Notes under the pieces: model-generated | Seen by the model: the letters and a program-made list of their open reading frames with translations, nothing else | Database searches by the model: none | Told to the model about the DNA's origin: nothing | In this document: one piece after another, positions 20,192 to 28,239 of the stretch | Layout: each line of letters opens with the position of its first letter | How positions within the stretch are numbered: the first letter of the stretch is position 1 | Source: a candidate division CSSED10-310 bacterium | GTDB lineage: Bacteria; CSSED10-310; JAFGJC01 | Direction: 5' to 3' | NCBI GenBank assembly: GCA_016927905.1 | Contig: JAFGLW010000010.1 | Coordinates: forward strand, 1 to 64,000 | DNA: 64,000 nt | Translations under genes and position numbers: made by a program

Positions 20192-21916
20192 ATGTCAACA
20201 CAAAATGATCCGCAATCGGCAAGCCGAAATCTGGATGATCTGATCCGTCAGTACCGGCAAGCCGAAGCGAAAAAGGATGTTGAAAAAAAGAAATCACCCG
20301 ATCTCGAACCGGAGATGTCCAGTTTCATCCTGCAGCACTACGACCGCGTTCTGATTCTCGAACCCAATGAAGCCGCCGGGGAGGCTGCATTCAGACTTCT
20401 GAAGGCGGAAGGTTACAACGCTGAATGGGAGACCGAACGTCAGGCCGCCATCGAAATACTGCAGAACGAGGAATTCACCACCCTGATCGTTAGCGAGGGT
20501 TTTTCCGCCGAAGGGCTGCTTGTCCGGGATACGCTGAAAGACAAGGGTATACAGGTCAATCTGCGGGTCGTGAAGGATTTCGGTACCGCGATTCTGGGTC
20601 ACGAGGAAAGCGCATCGCTGAAGGATACCCGCCGCGCGTTTCACCACCTCCTGGAATTTCTGGTCCGGTTCCTGGAATCGTTTCATCCGCCTATGGTGGG
20701 CCATGCCAAAGAGGTCGCCCGGTTATCGAGGGAAGTTGCTATCCGGATGGAACTGCTTCCGGAAATGACCGACGGCGTGACCGTGGCGGCCTATATGCAT
20801 GAACTGACCGAATTGCACGAACGATACAAGCCTTTCTGGGATAAATCGGAATCAATTTTCGGCAATCTTGAACTGAAATTTCCGGATTGGTCCGTATCGG
20901 ATTTGACCAGCAACATCCGATATCCGTTTCCCATTGCGGAAACAATCAAACATCTCCAGGAACGTTACGACGGCAAGGGATATCCCGACGGGCTCCAGGG
21001 TGAGGCCATACCCATCGGCGCACGGATTATCTCTCCGATCGATATCTATCTGAACATGATATCCGGAGATATGGGGCCAGCCGTATCCCGGGGGGAAGCA
21101 ATCGACCAGCTCATCATCGATTCCGGCTCTTCTTTCGATCCCACCGTGATCGAAATTCTGGTCGGACTTCTTAAAACCGAACTTGCCGAACGGGAGGGAA
21201 CGGAATACCGGGAAGTGATTCTGTTTGTCGATTCGTACGGAGACGAAGATCTGATCAAGATCCAGTTGCGGGAGGAAGGTTATCGGGTTCATTCCGCGGA
21301 TACAATCCAGACGGCTCTGACCACCATCGAAAAAGAAAAGCCGTTCATGGTCATCTCCGAAATCGATCTGATCGAAGGAACCGGTTATCAACTGCTGGAT
21401 ACCATCCGCAAAAAAACTGAAACCAAAGAAACGCCTTTTATTTTCCTGTCATCACGATCGGATTCCAGTTTCATCTCAAAAGCACTCCGGGCTGGAGCGG
21501 ACGATTATCTTCCGCGGCCCATCTCGTCGGAAGTTCTCCTGGCCAAGATTGCCCGTACCATCAGCAGAGCCAGGGGCCGGAGCGCCGGGTTGGCGGAACG
21601 ACGCGGGGTGACGGGTTCATTGCGGGATCTGGGAATTCTGGAGATCATTCAGATACTGGCTGCGGGCAGTAAAAGCGCCATGCTCATACTGAACAACGGG
21701 CAGGAGGAAGGCCGTGTAGCGCTGTCCGATGGACGGATCATTTATGCAAAACTCGGGGAGCAGCAGGGGGAGGAATCATTTTACAGGTTTATCGGCTGGG
21801 ACGAGGGGGAATTCACGATTCATATGAACGTCTCACCACCCAATGAGAACATATCCATCAAGAACGACATGCTGCTGCTGGAAGGATTCCGAAGGCTGGA
21901 CGAAACGAAAAAATAG
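20192..21916 (+). CDS. Pseudo-receiver / degenerate HD-GYP / receiver / PATAN (DUF4388) regulator
   Basis: The 574-residue protein appears to hold a divergent receiver-like region (about 50-140), an HD-GYP-like helical domain (about 150-320), a second receiver (342-460) and a C-terminal PATAN domain (about 475-570, containing GRVALSDGRIIYAKLGE). The metal-binding HD pair reads His203-Glu204, although GYPDG is kept. In the second receiver the phospho-acceptor position is Glu390 and the conserved Lys-Pro is Arg-Pro, so normal phosphorylation and cyclic-di-GMP hydrolysis are doubtful. PATAN response regulators in cyanobacteria bind the pilus motor PilB. This gene ends seven bases from pilT, so a motor-control role is plausible. 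The start follows CAGGAGAA. Confidence 0.75.
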   Translation: MSTQNDPQSASRNLDDLIRQYRQAEAKKDVEKKKSPDLEPEMSSFILQHYDRVLILEPNEAAGEAAFRLLKAEGYNAEWETERQAAIEILQNEEFTTLIVSEGFSAEGLLVRDTLKDKGIQVNLRVVKDFGTAILGHEESASLKDTRRAFHHLLEFLVRFLESFHPPMVGHAKEVARLSREVAIRMELLPEMTDGVTVAAYMHELTELHERYKPFWDKSESIFGNLELKFPDWSVSDLTSNIRYPFPIAETIKHLQERYDGKGYPDGLQGEAIPIGARIISPIDIYLNMISGDMGPAVSRGEAIDQLIIDSGSSFDPTVIEILVGLLKTELAEREGTEYREVILFVDSYGDEDLIKIQLREEGYRVHSADTIQTALTTIEKEKPFMVISEIDLIEGTGYQLLDTIRKKTETKETPFIFLSSRSDSSFISKALRAGADDYLPRPISSEVLLAKIARTISRARGRSAGLAERRGVTGSLRDLGILEIIQILAAGSKSAMLILNNGQEEGRVALSDGRIIYAKLGEQQGEESFYRFIGWDEGEFTIHMNVSPPNENISIKNDMLLLEGFRRLDETKK

Positions 21917-21922
21917 CTTCGG

Positions 21923-22984
21923 TCAGTCGAGAAAATGCATGAACTTGTTCTTGTCCCGGGCCAACTGATATGCCTGTTCGGGTGTAATCAAATCCTGCAT
22001 CATCAGCTGATACAGCGAATTATCCCGCGAGATGTTCAGGGTCGTTTCGCCTTCGGAGGTCTCGATATACGAATGGATCTGATGTGTCTTGCCCTCCCGG
22101 ATCATATGCGCAAGCGCCGGGGAACCGAAGACGATTTCCAGAACCGGTACGCGTCCCCGGGCATCCGCTCGTTTGAGCAGCAACTGTGATACGACTCCCC
22201 GCAGGGATGCCGAAAGCATGTTCCGAACCTGCGGCTGCCGCTCCGCCGTGAACACATCCACTATCCGGGTAATCGCCTGCGCACAGGACTGTGTATGAAG
22301 CGTTCCGAAAACCAGCGAACCGGTCTCCGCGGCGGTCAGGGCAAGGGATATCGTTTCCGTGTCCCGCATCTCTCCCACCAGTATCACATCCGCGGAACCG
22401 CGGGTGGCGGCTCTGAGTGCAGCATGAAAACTCTGAGTGTGAACATGCACCTCCCGCTGGGAAATCAGGCTGTTATCACGCCGGTACATGAATTCAATGG
22501 GATCTTCGATGGTCAGGATATGCCGTCGGTATTTCCGGTTGATCTCCTCGATGATCGTGGCCAGGGTGGTCGATTTGCCGCTTCCGGTCGGTCCGGTTAT
22601 CAGGACCAGGCCCTTGGGGATGTCCGCAAACTTCAGAATTACCTGGGGAAGATGAATCTCTTCCACCGATGGGATGTCCATGGGAATCATCCGGAACGTG
22701 GCTCCGACACCTTCGCGGTGCCGGTAGAGATTGACCCGGAACCGGGCGACATCATTGAGCTGATATCCGAAATCCACATCGTTTTCCGACTCAAACAGCT
22801 CTTTCAGATGATGCGGTATGATCTCGTTGATGAAGGACATGCAATCCGGAGAACTGATCTTCCGGTATTTAACCGGAAGAAGCTCGCCGTTGACTCTCAG
22901 AATGGGAACGTTACCGGCCACAAAATGGAGATCCGAAGCCTTCTGTTCCACAACCAGTTTCAGGAATGCGTCAATTCGAGCCAT
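21923..22984 (-). CDS. pilT: Type IV pilus retraction ATPase PilT
   Basis: The 353-residue hexameric ATPase powers pilus disassembly and twitching motility at the inner-membrane base. Visible motifs: Walker A GPTGSGKST, Asp box (LTIEDPIEF), Walker B VILVGEMRD, His box (GTLHTQS), and a C-terminal ALAHMIREGK stretch equivalent to the PilT AIRNLIRE motif. Length is typical. It overlaps by 14 bases the upstream gene for a second PilT-type ATPase with a HEAT-repeat extension, so the two are co-expressed. Confidence 0.94.
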   Translation of the reverse strand: MARIDAFLKLVVEQKASDLHFVAGNVPILRVNGELLPVKYRKISSPDCMSFINEIIPHHLKELFESENDVDFGYQLNDVARFRVNLYRHREGVGATFRMIPMDIPSVEEIHLPQVILKFADIPKGLVLITGPTGSGKSTTLATIIEEINRKYRRHILTIEDPIEFMYRRDNSLISQREVHVHTQSFHAALRAATRGSADVILVGEMRDTETISLALTAAETGSLVFGTLHTQSCAQAITRIVDVFTAERQPQVRNMLSASLRGVVSQLLLKRADARGRVPVLEIVFGSPALAHMIREGKTHQIHSYIETSEGETTLNISRDNSLYQLMMQDLITPEQAYQLARDKNKFMHFLD

Positions 22985-25745
22985 TCAGGGTTACCTGTAC
23001 ATCTTTTATGTACGATTCGAAATTGCTCTTGTCCTCGGCACGCAGATACGCGTCTTCCGGTGTGATCAAATCCTTCCGCAGAAGGTCGAGAAGCGATTGA
23101 TCCATGGTGATCATCCCGTGCTGTTGACCAGCGGTTATCAGTGAAGGGATCTGATGGAGTTTATTTTCGCGGATCAGCGAGGCGATGGCGGATGTATTGA
23201 CCAGAATTTCGAGAGCCAGCGCATGCCCCGAACTGTCTTTTCGGGTCAGCAGCTGCTGGGACAAAATGGCCTTGAGGGATTCCGCCAGCATGGTCCGGAT
23301 CTGCCCCTGTTTGCCGGTGGGGAAGACATCGATGATGCGGTCGATCGTTTTGGTGGCGGAAATGGAATGAAGTGTTGCGAGCACCAGATGCCCGGTTTCC
23401 GCAGCGGTCAGGGCCATGGAGATGGTTTCGAGATCCCGCAGTTCACCGACCAGAATCACGTCGGGATCTTCACGCAGGGCCGCCCGAAGTGCTTTGGCGA
23501 ACGATGAGGTGTGACGCCCAACCTCCCGCTGCGTGATCAGGCAGTTCACCCGCGGATGCACATATTCAATTGGGTCTTCAATGGTGATGACATGATCGCT
23601 TCGGTTATCATTGATTTCCCGGATCATGGCGGCGAGTGTGGTCGATTTGCCGCAGGACGCCGGTCCGGTCACCAGAATCAAGCCGTGACTGAGTTTGACC
23701 AGAGAATGGACCAGAGCCGGCATTCCCAGATTCTCCAACACCGGAATGTCGTCCGGAAGAAGACGGAACACCAGGTTGACGCCGTCGGCATGCCGGAACA
23801 TGTTTCCCCTGAAACGACCCTCCCCGGCGATCTCATAGGAAAAATCCAGATCGTTTGTATTGAAGAAAACTGTTTCCTGGTCCGGAGTGAGAATCTGGGA
23901 AGCCATGGTCAGAATGTGTTCTTCGGTCAGTTGTTCATTGGTCAGCTGGGTCATATCCCCTCGGATCTTGGCCATGGGCGGATGGTTTGAGATCAGGAAA
24001 AGATCCGATGCCTTCCGGTACCTGACTTCGAGCAACAGGTTGTCCAGAAGCGAGAATTCATGTTGTTCCCACCACCTGTTGGCGATTGAATCCAGCTTTT
24101 TCACGTCGACTTTCAACCGCATGAGAACTTCTTTGGCATGAGATCGAACTTCTCGATCCGGATCCGAAACCAGTTTCTCGATCTGCGGGATGGCTTCCTT
24201 TGCCTGCAGTTTTTCAAGCGATGACATCACCGCCAGTCTGATCTCGATTTCCGGTGATTCCAAAGCTTTCAAAAGAGGTGGAACAGCCGATTTGTCCCGG
24301 ATATTCCCCAATGCCTCAGCGGCGACATAAGCCAGTTCCTTTATGGACAGCAGATTCGATACAATCGGAACAATCTTGCCGTCACCCAGTACGCCCAGCG
24401 CAGATACTGCACGTTCCCGGACCCACCAGTCCGGGTCCTTCAGCATTTTGATCAGGGGAACAAGCGCTTTCTTGTTTTCCAGTCCCATCAGGATTTCAAT
24501 GGCATACCGCCGCAGCGAAGCATCCTGATTCGACAACAAGTTGACCGCAGCCGGAAAAATCCGGTCATCCTTGATTTTTGAGAGGGTTTCGGCAATGGTT
24601 TCCCGCACCCACCAGTCTTCATCCCGGAGATAGTCGAACAGTTTATCGAAAAGCCCGGGCGCATCCACCTGACCCAGGATCTGTGCAGCGGCACGCCGAA
24701 CATTCACATCCGGATCGGACATCAGGATGGTCACGAATTTCGGGATGTCCGTTTCGGCGTTCTGACTCAGTGAGATCAGGGCTTCCAAAGCCCCCTGACG
24801 GATCCGGATGTCCTTGTCCTTCAAGGCGCTCGTTAAATACTCAACCTCGTCCGCAGTGCCGATTTCGCCCAGAGTCAATATCGCCTGCTTCCGGATGGAG
24901 ATGTTCTCATGTTTAAGACATTTCAGCGCCGCCGAGATCCCGGCCGGCGATTTCATGGAACGCAATCCGTCCAGAGCGGTCAGGATGACATCCGGCTTGG
25001 GATCGTTGGCCAGTTTAACCAGGTTGCGCAACGCCACAGGTCCATTCAGCCTGCCGAAAGCCTTGGCGACCTGCCGGCGTATCCGCACCGATTCATCCTC
25101 GATGACATACTCCATCGAACGAATTGCTTCAGGCGTTTGCAGCTCGGAAAGAATTTTCAGAGCCTGTATTTTATCTTCTTCATCACCGATCTCCAGGGCT
25201 TTCCGGCACGGTTGCATGACGCCTTCCGGGTGGATTTTATAAAGATATTCCAGCGGCTCGCTGCGGTTTGCCCAGTTCCCCTTGAGCAGTTCAGCCGACA
25301 ATGTCCGGCCGACCTGTTCGGACGGATAGTTGTCCAGAAGCTTCCGAGCGCCCTGCCGGAACAGCTGCTTGGGATGTCTGAACAACAGAATGATCGATGG
25401 AATATGGGAGAGAATCGCCGTCTGTTCCAGAATCCGCAAAGCAGAATCGCGTATCTCCGGATCCGCGGTGTTCCGGAAGAGCATCAACAGCGATTCACCG
25501 GATTTTGCATTCTTTTCGGAGCGCTTGAAAATCTCCTCGATCATCCGGATCAGATCCGCCTTCTTTTTCCTGTTGGAAATCGTGTAGGTGGAACCGAGAA
25601 GTTCAACGATTTCCTTCAGTGGAAACCGCTTCATCCCGATGATTTTATCGATCATGTCCGATCGGTCCCTGTCGGTTTTCAGAGTGTCAATATCAAAAAT
25701 CGGCTGGAAACTTTTTTTGAAGCTGTCAAAAGTTTTCTTTATCAA
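22971..25745 (-). CDS. HEAT-repeat protein fused to PilT-type ATPase
   Basis: The 924-residue protein starts at TTG 25745 behind GGAGAGAG. Residues about 1-80 are a charged helical segment. Residues about 82-555 are tandem HEAT/PBS-lyase-like repeats, with many units of the form DPDVNVRRAAAQILG. Residues about 565-924 are a complete PilT/PilU-type ATPase with Walker A GPASCGKST, Walker B VILVGELRD, His box (LATLHS) and the C-terminal ASLIRENK motif. Family PilT/PilU proteins have about 350-400 residues, so the repeat half is an added scaffold, probably for docking a partner. Coupled to pilT, it may act as a PilU-like accessory motor or a regulated retraction ATPase. Confidence 0.88.
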   Translation of the reverse strand: MIKKTFDSFKKSFQPIFDIDTLKTDRDRSDMIDKIIGMKRFPLKEIVELLGSTYTISNRKKKADLIRMIEEIFKRSEKNAKSGESLLMLFRNTADPEIRDSALRILEQTAILSHIPSIILLFRHPKQLFRQGARKLLDNYPSEQVGRTLSAELLKGNWANRSEPLEYLYKIHPEGVMQPCRKALEIGDEEDKIQALKILSELQTPEAIRSMEYVIEDESVRIRRQVAKAFGRLNGPVALRNLVKLANDPKPDVILTALDGLRSMKSPAGISAALKCLKHENISIRKQAILTLGEIGTADEVEYLTSALKDKDIRIRQGALEALISLSQNAETDIPKFVTILMSDPDVNVRRAAAQILGQVDAPGLFDKLFDYLRDEDWWVRETIAETLSKIKDDRIFPAAVNLLSNQDASLRRYAIEILMGLENKKALVPLIKMLKDPDWWVRERAVSALGVLGDGKIVPIVSNLLSIKELAYVAAEALGNIRDKSAVPPLLKALESPEIEIRLAVMSSLEKLQAKEAIPQIEKLVSDPDREVRSHAKEVLMRLKVDVKKLDSIANRWWEQHEFSLLDNLLLEVRYRKASDLFLISNHPPMAKIRGDMTQLTNEQLTEEHILTMASQILTPDQETVFFNTNDLDFSYEIAGEGRFRGNMFRHADGVNLVFRLLPDDIPVLENLGMPALVHSLVKLSHGLILVTGPASCGKSTTLAAMIREINDNRSDHVITIEDPIEYVHPRVNCLITQREVGRHTSSFAKALRAALREDPDVILVGELRDLETISMALTAAETGHLVLATLHSISATKTIDRIIDVFPTGKQGQIRTMLAESLKAILSQQLLTRKDSSGHALALEILVNTSAIASLIRENKLHQIPSLITAGQQHGMITMDQSLLDLLRKDLITPEDAYLRAEDKSNFESYIKDVQVTLNGSN

Positions 25746-25763
25746 ATTTCTCTCTCCGGTTCC

Positions 25764-25775
25764 CGGTGATCACCG
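25764..25775. promoter_or_regulatory. Perfect 12-bp palindrome upstream of the HEAT-PilT gene
   Basis: CGGTGATCACCG lies 19-30 bases ahead of the TTG start of the HEAT-PilT gene, in the 198-base gap between divergent genes. It could be an operator or a small hairpin in the leader. Function is a guess from symmetry and position. Confidence 0.3.
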
Positions 25776-25943
25776 AGAATATGACGAGCTGATATTACTC
25801 GGGTACCAACCGGTTTTCAACGATTGAATATATCGTTTCATCGACACCGCATCCGGTTTTCTGAACCCGGTTGTCAACTGCCCGGAATTACCTCTACAAT
25901 TCATCCGGTCAAATTCTGCTTTCAAGGGGGGAATAATAATCTC

Positions 25944-26618
25944 ATGCAGAACCTGCTGATCTGTTTCGATGTCGATGGCACGCTGATCGACGATACGGTG
26001 TTTATCTGGGAAACGCTTCACCAGCGGATTCGAACCGATCCGGCGGAGCGGAAGCACTGGGCGGATGAGTACTGGAAAGGGAAGATCACCTACGCGGAAT
26101 GGGCGACCCGGGATGTCGAGATGTGGAGGAAAAAGAACATCCGGCGAGATCAGATGCTGGATATAATACGACATCTGAGACCCATGGCAGGTGCCGTTGA
26201 AACCCTGACAACCCTCAAACGGCAGGCCGATATTCTGAGCGTTATCTCGGGATCGCTGGACATCGCCCTGGAATTGGCCCTGGGTAATGTCCGCCGGTAT
26301 TTCGATTATATCATGCTGAACCGGCTGTTATTCGATGAACAGGGATATCTGACAGGTGTGACTCCGACGCCCTTCGATATCGAGCACAAGGCTACGGGTC
26401 TGAAATCAATCGCATTGGAAACAGCTTTTCCCCTTAACAGGACTGTATTCGTAGGCGACAATTTCAACGATGTCGAAGTGTCGAAAATCGCCGGATTATC
26501 GATTGCGTTCAACTGCAAAAGCGACGAACTGGCATGCGTGGCCGATCACGTCGTACCCGGTTCGGATCTCAGAGCAATTCTCCCGATTATCGAGGAATAC
26601 CGGGCCGGGATTGTCTGA
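25944..26618 (+). CDS. HAD-superfamily phosphatase, phosphoserine phosphatase-like (HAD-IB)
   Basis: The 224-residue cytosolic phosphatase has motif I FDVDGTLIDD with the nucleophile Asp, motif II in VISGS and motif III/IV in FVGDNFNDVEVS. The helical cap between motifs I and II resembles SerB-type HAD-IB enzymes. ATG 25944 is chosen because AAGGGGGG lies upstream and motif I follows within ten residues; the frame extends to 25824 without a ribosome site. The substrate is unknown. It converges with the next gene with a one-base gap. Confidence 0.82.
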   Translation: MQNLLICFDVDGTLIDDTVFIWETLHQRIRTDPAERKHWADEYWKGKITYAEWATRDVEMWRKKNIRRDQMLDIIRHLRPMAGAVETLTTLKRQADILSVISGSLDIALELALGNVRRYFDYIMLNRLLFDEQGYLTGVTPTPFDIEHKATGLKSIALETAFPLNRTVFVGDNFNDVEVSKIAGLSIAFNCKSDELACVADHVVPGSDLRAILPIIEEYRAGIV

Positions 26619-26619
26619 A

Positions 26620-28032
26620 TCAGAAAGCGCTGAAAGACGTGAAATCGTAATTTCCCAGCAGTTCACCCGTATCGGGATCCAGCAGGGCTGCCCAGAAAAT
26701 AACATTGTCAAGCCTATCGGTATCCGGCCATTCGAATCCGAAAATCATTTCCGATGTGGCATGATCGGCACTCAGGTAAAGCAGCTGGTAATCCGGTTTC
26801 TGGCTCCACGAAGGATAGAAGAAAAACAGATTGACGACCTCAAGGAGAATGTATTCGTGCACCGCCAGTGACGGTCCCGGGTTCTCGATGTCCAGGCGCA
26901 GTTCGAACCAGTCCCCGGTGTAATAAATCAGCCTGTTGGTGAAGATGCGGATGACGGGATGGATGGAGGGGGTATGAACGGGTGTGGGGGTATGGGTGGG
27001 AACGGAAGGGGTTGCCGTCCCGTCGCAGCGGGGCCAGGGTGTGTGATTCGGACAGGGTGTCCGGGTGGGCAGGGGGTCGACATCCGGAGCGGTCAGCCAG
27101 TGGCTGATGTTCATGAACAGGATATCGTTCGATGTCGTGGAATGAGACCAGCCGTTGAATAAGGAATCCCGCCAGTCTCCGGTTCCATCGTCGGCGGGGG
27201 CACTGTCTCCGATGGCGGCAACACGACCCCGGCCGTACTCACAGGTCGCGACCGTAACATCGGTAGTGCCCTGAGGACGGTCGTTTCGCCAGGCATGCGC
27301 CTGAACGGTGTTGTTGTTTTCCGGATGGAGAATCATCGCAGTGGCATCATGGAAACCGATTGCGCGGATATCTCCGTAAATCCCGTGAATGAGGGGATCC
27401 AGCGGATCATCGATGAAATTGCGGTTGTTCAACTCGTTCCAGTCGCAGAAATCGTGGATTTCGTTGTCCGGGTCCCGTTCGAATTCAATACCGAAATACA
27501 GGTCGGTTTCCATTTCCTCGAAAACCCTTGCCGAGTCGTAATTATTGCCGGTTCTGTCCGATCCGCAATGATTTGAAATCAGGAACAGCCCGCCGCCGTC
27601 CCAAACAAATTTCACTATGGCTTCCTTCTCACCCGGCAGATAAATAACCTGGGGTTCGGGAATGATCAGAACATCGTAAAAACTGAGATCCTGTGAATTT
27701 CCGCAATCACCGCAGGTCAATGTCGACGCACGAGGAATGGTCTCAACCCAATGACCTGATTTGACCAGTTCGATGCCCCAGGCGGAATATCCCCCGGTCC
27801 AATGGGTTTCCACGGTGTCGCTGCCGACCGTGCAGCATCCCGGAGACGGATACCGATCCGGTCGGGATTGACCTCCCCGGGCCGGCGTCGGAACCTCCGC
27901 ATCCACAACCCAGTCGGCATCACCGGCCATGGGGATGCACGATGCATCAAACAAAAACCGCGCGCAGTCCGCCGGTTGACCCGGCAGAACAATCCAGACC
28001 ATCGCAGCCGATGCCGCCAATAAAAATCTCAT
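26620..28032 (-). CDS. Secreted GATase1/DUF4350-like protein with shared C-terminal domain
   Basis: The 470-residue product starts at ATG 28032 behind GGGAGGAA and has a signal peptide (cleavage near ADCA-R). Residues about 25-330 look like a class I glutamine-amidotransferase-like fold (for example VKFVWDGGGLFLISNH), as in ThuA/DUF4350-type proteins; no catalytic triad is clear. A short Pro/Thr linker follows (about 335-355). The last 110 residues carry the shared C-terminal domain, here with FFFYPSWS. It is divergent from another secreted protein with the same C-terminal domain. Location is probably the surface or outside the cell; function is unknown. Confidence 0.8.
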   Translation of the reverse strand: MRFLLAASAAMVWIVLPGQPADCARFLFDASCIPMAGDADWVVDAEVPTPARGGQSRPDRYPSPGCCTVGSDTVETHWTGGYSAWGIELVKSGHWVETIPRASTLTCGDCGNSQDLSFYDVLIIPEPQVIYLPGEKEAIVKFVWDGGGLFLISNHCGSDRTGNNYDSARVFEEMETDLYFGIEFERDPDNEIHDFCDWNELNNRNFIDDPLDPLIHGIYGDIRAIGFHDATAMILHPENNNTVQAHAWRNDRPQGTTDVTVATCEYGRGRVAAIGDSAPADDGTGDWRDSLFNGWSHSTTSNDILFMNISHWLTAPDVDPLPTRTPCPNHTPWPRCDGTATPSVPTHTPTPVHTPSIHPVIRIFTNRLIYYTGDWFELRLDIENPGPSLAVHEYILLEVVNLFFFYPSWSQKPDYQLLYLSADHATSEMIFGFEWPDTDRLDNVIFWAALLDPDTGELLGNYDFTSFSAF

Positions 28033-28084
28033 CGATTTCCTCCCTGCACCAACAAGGAAATTGCATTTGAACATTGCCGTTATC

Positions 28085-28113
28085 ATTTTAAATATTTACT
28101 CGAACCGTGTAAA
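28085..28113 (-). promoter_or_regulatory. Predicted sigma70-type promoter for the GATase-like protein
   Basis: On the minus strand TTTACA (28113-28108) and TAAAAT (28090-28085) are 17 bases apart; each matches the consensus at five of six positions. The expected leader is about 45 bases before ATG 28032. Confidence 0.5.
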
Positions 28114-28133
28114 GAAATACGCGCTCTCATTCC

Positions 28134-28162
28134 TTGACTTTCAGACTTGAAATGAATAGAAA
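28134..28162 (+). promoter_or_regulatory. Possible promoter for the OB-fold secreted protein
   Basis: TTGACT (28134-28139) and TAGAAA (28157-28162) are 17 bases apart in the gap between divergent genes. The -10 match is weak, so this is tentative. Confidence 0.3.
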
Positions 28163-28239
28163 ACAGTTGAGTTAAATCTTGAGATGGTACGGATCATCTC
28201 ATTTGTCCGGTCTGTTGATGGGGAGGTTCAGGGATAGTC

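Noticed and set aside
24000..25600. Repeat array or CRISPR in the HEAT region
   Set aside because: The repetition is at protein level only; there are no identical DNA repeats with spacers. No CRISPR array was seen anywhere in the window.
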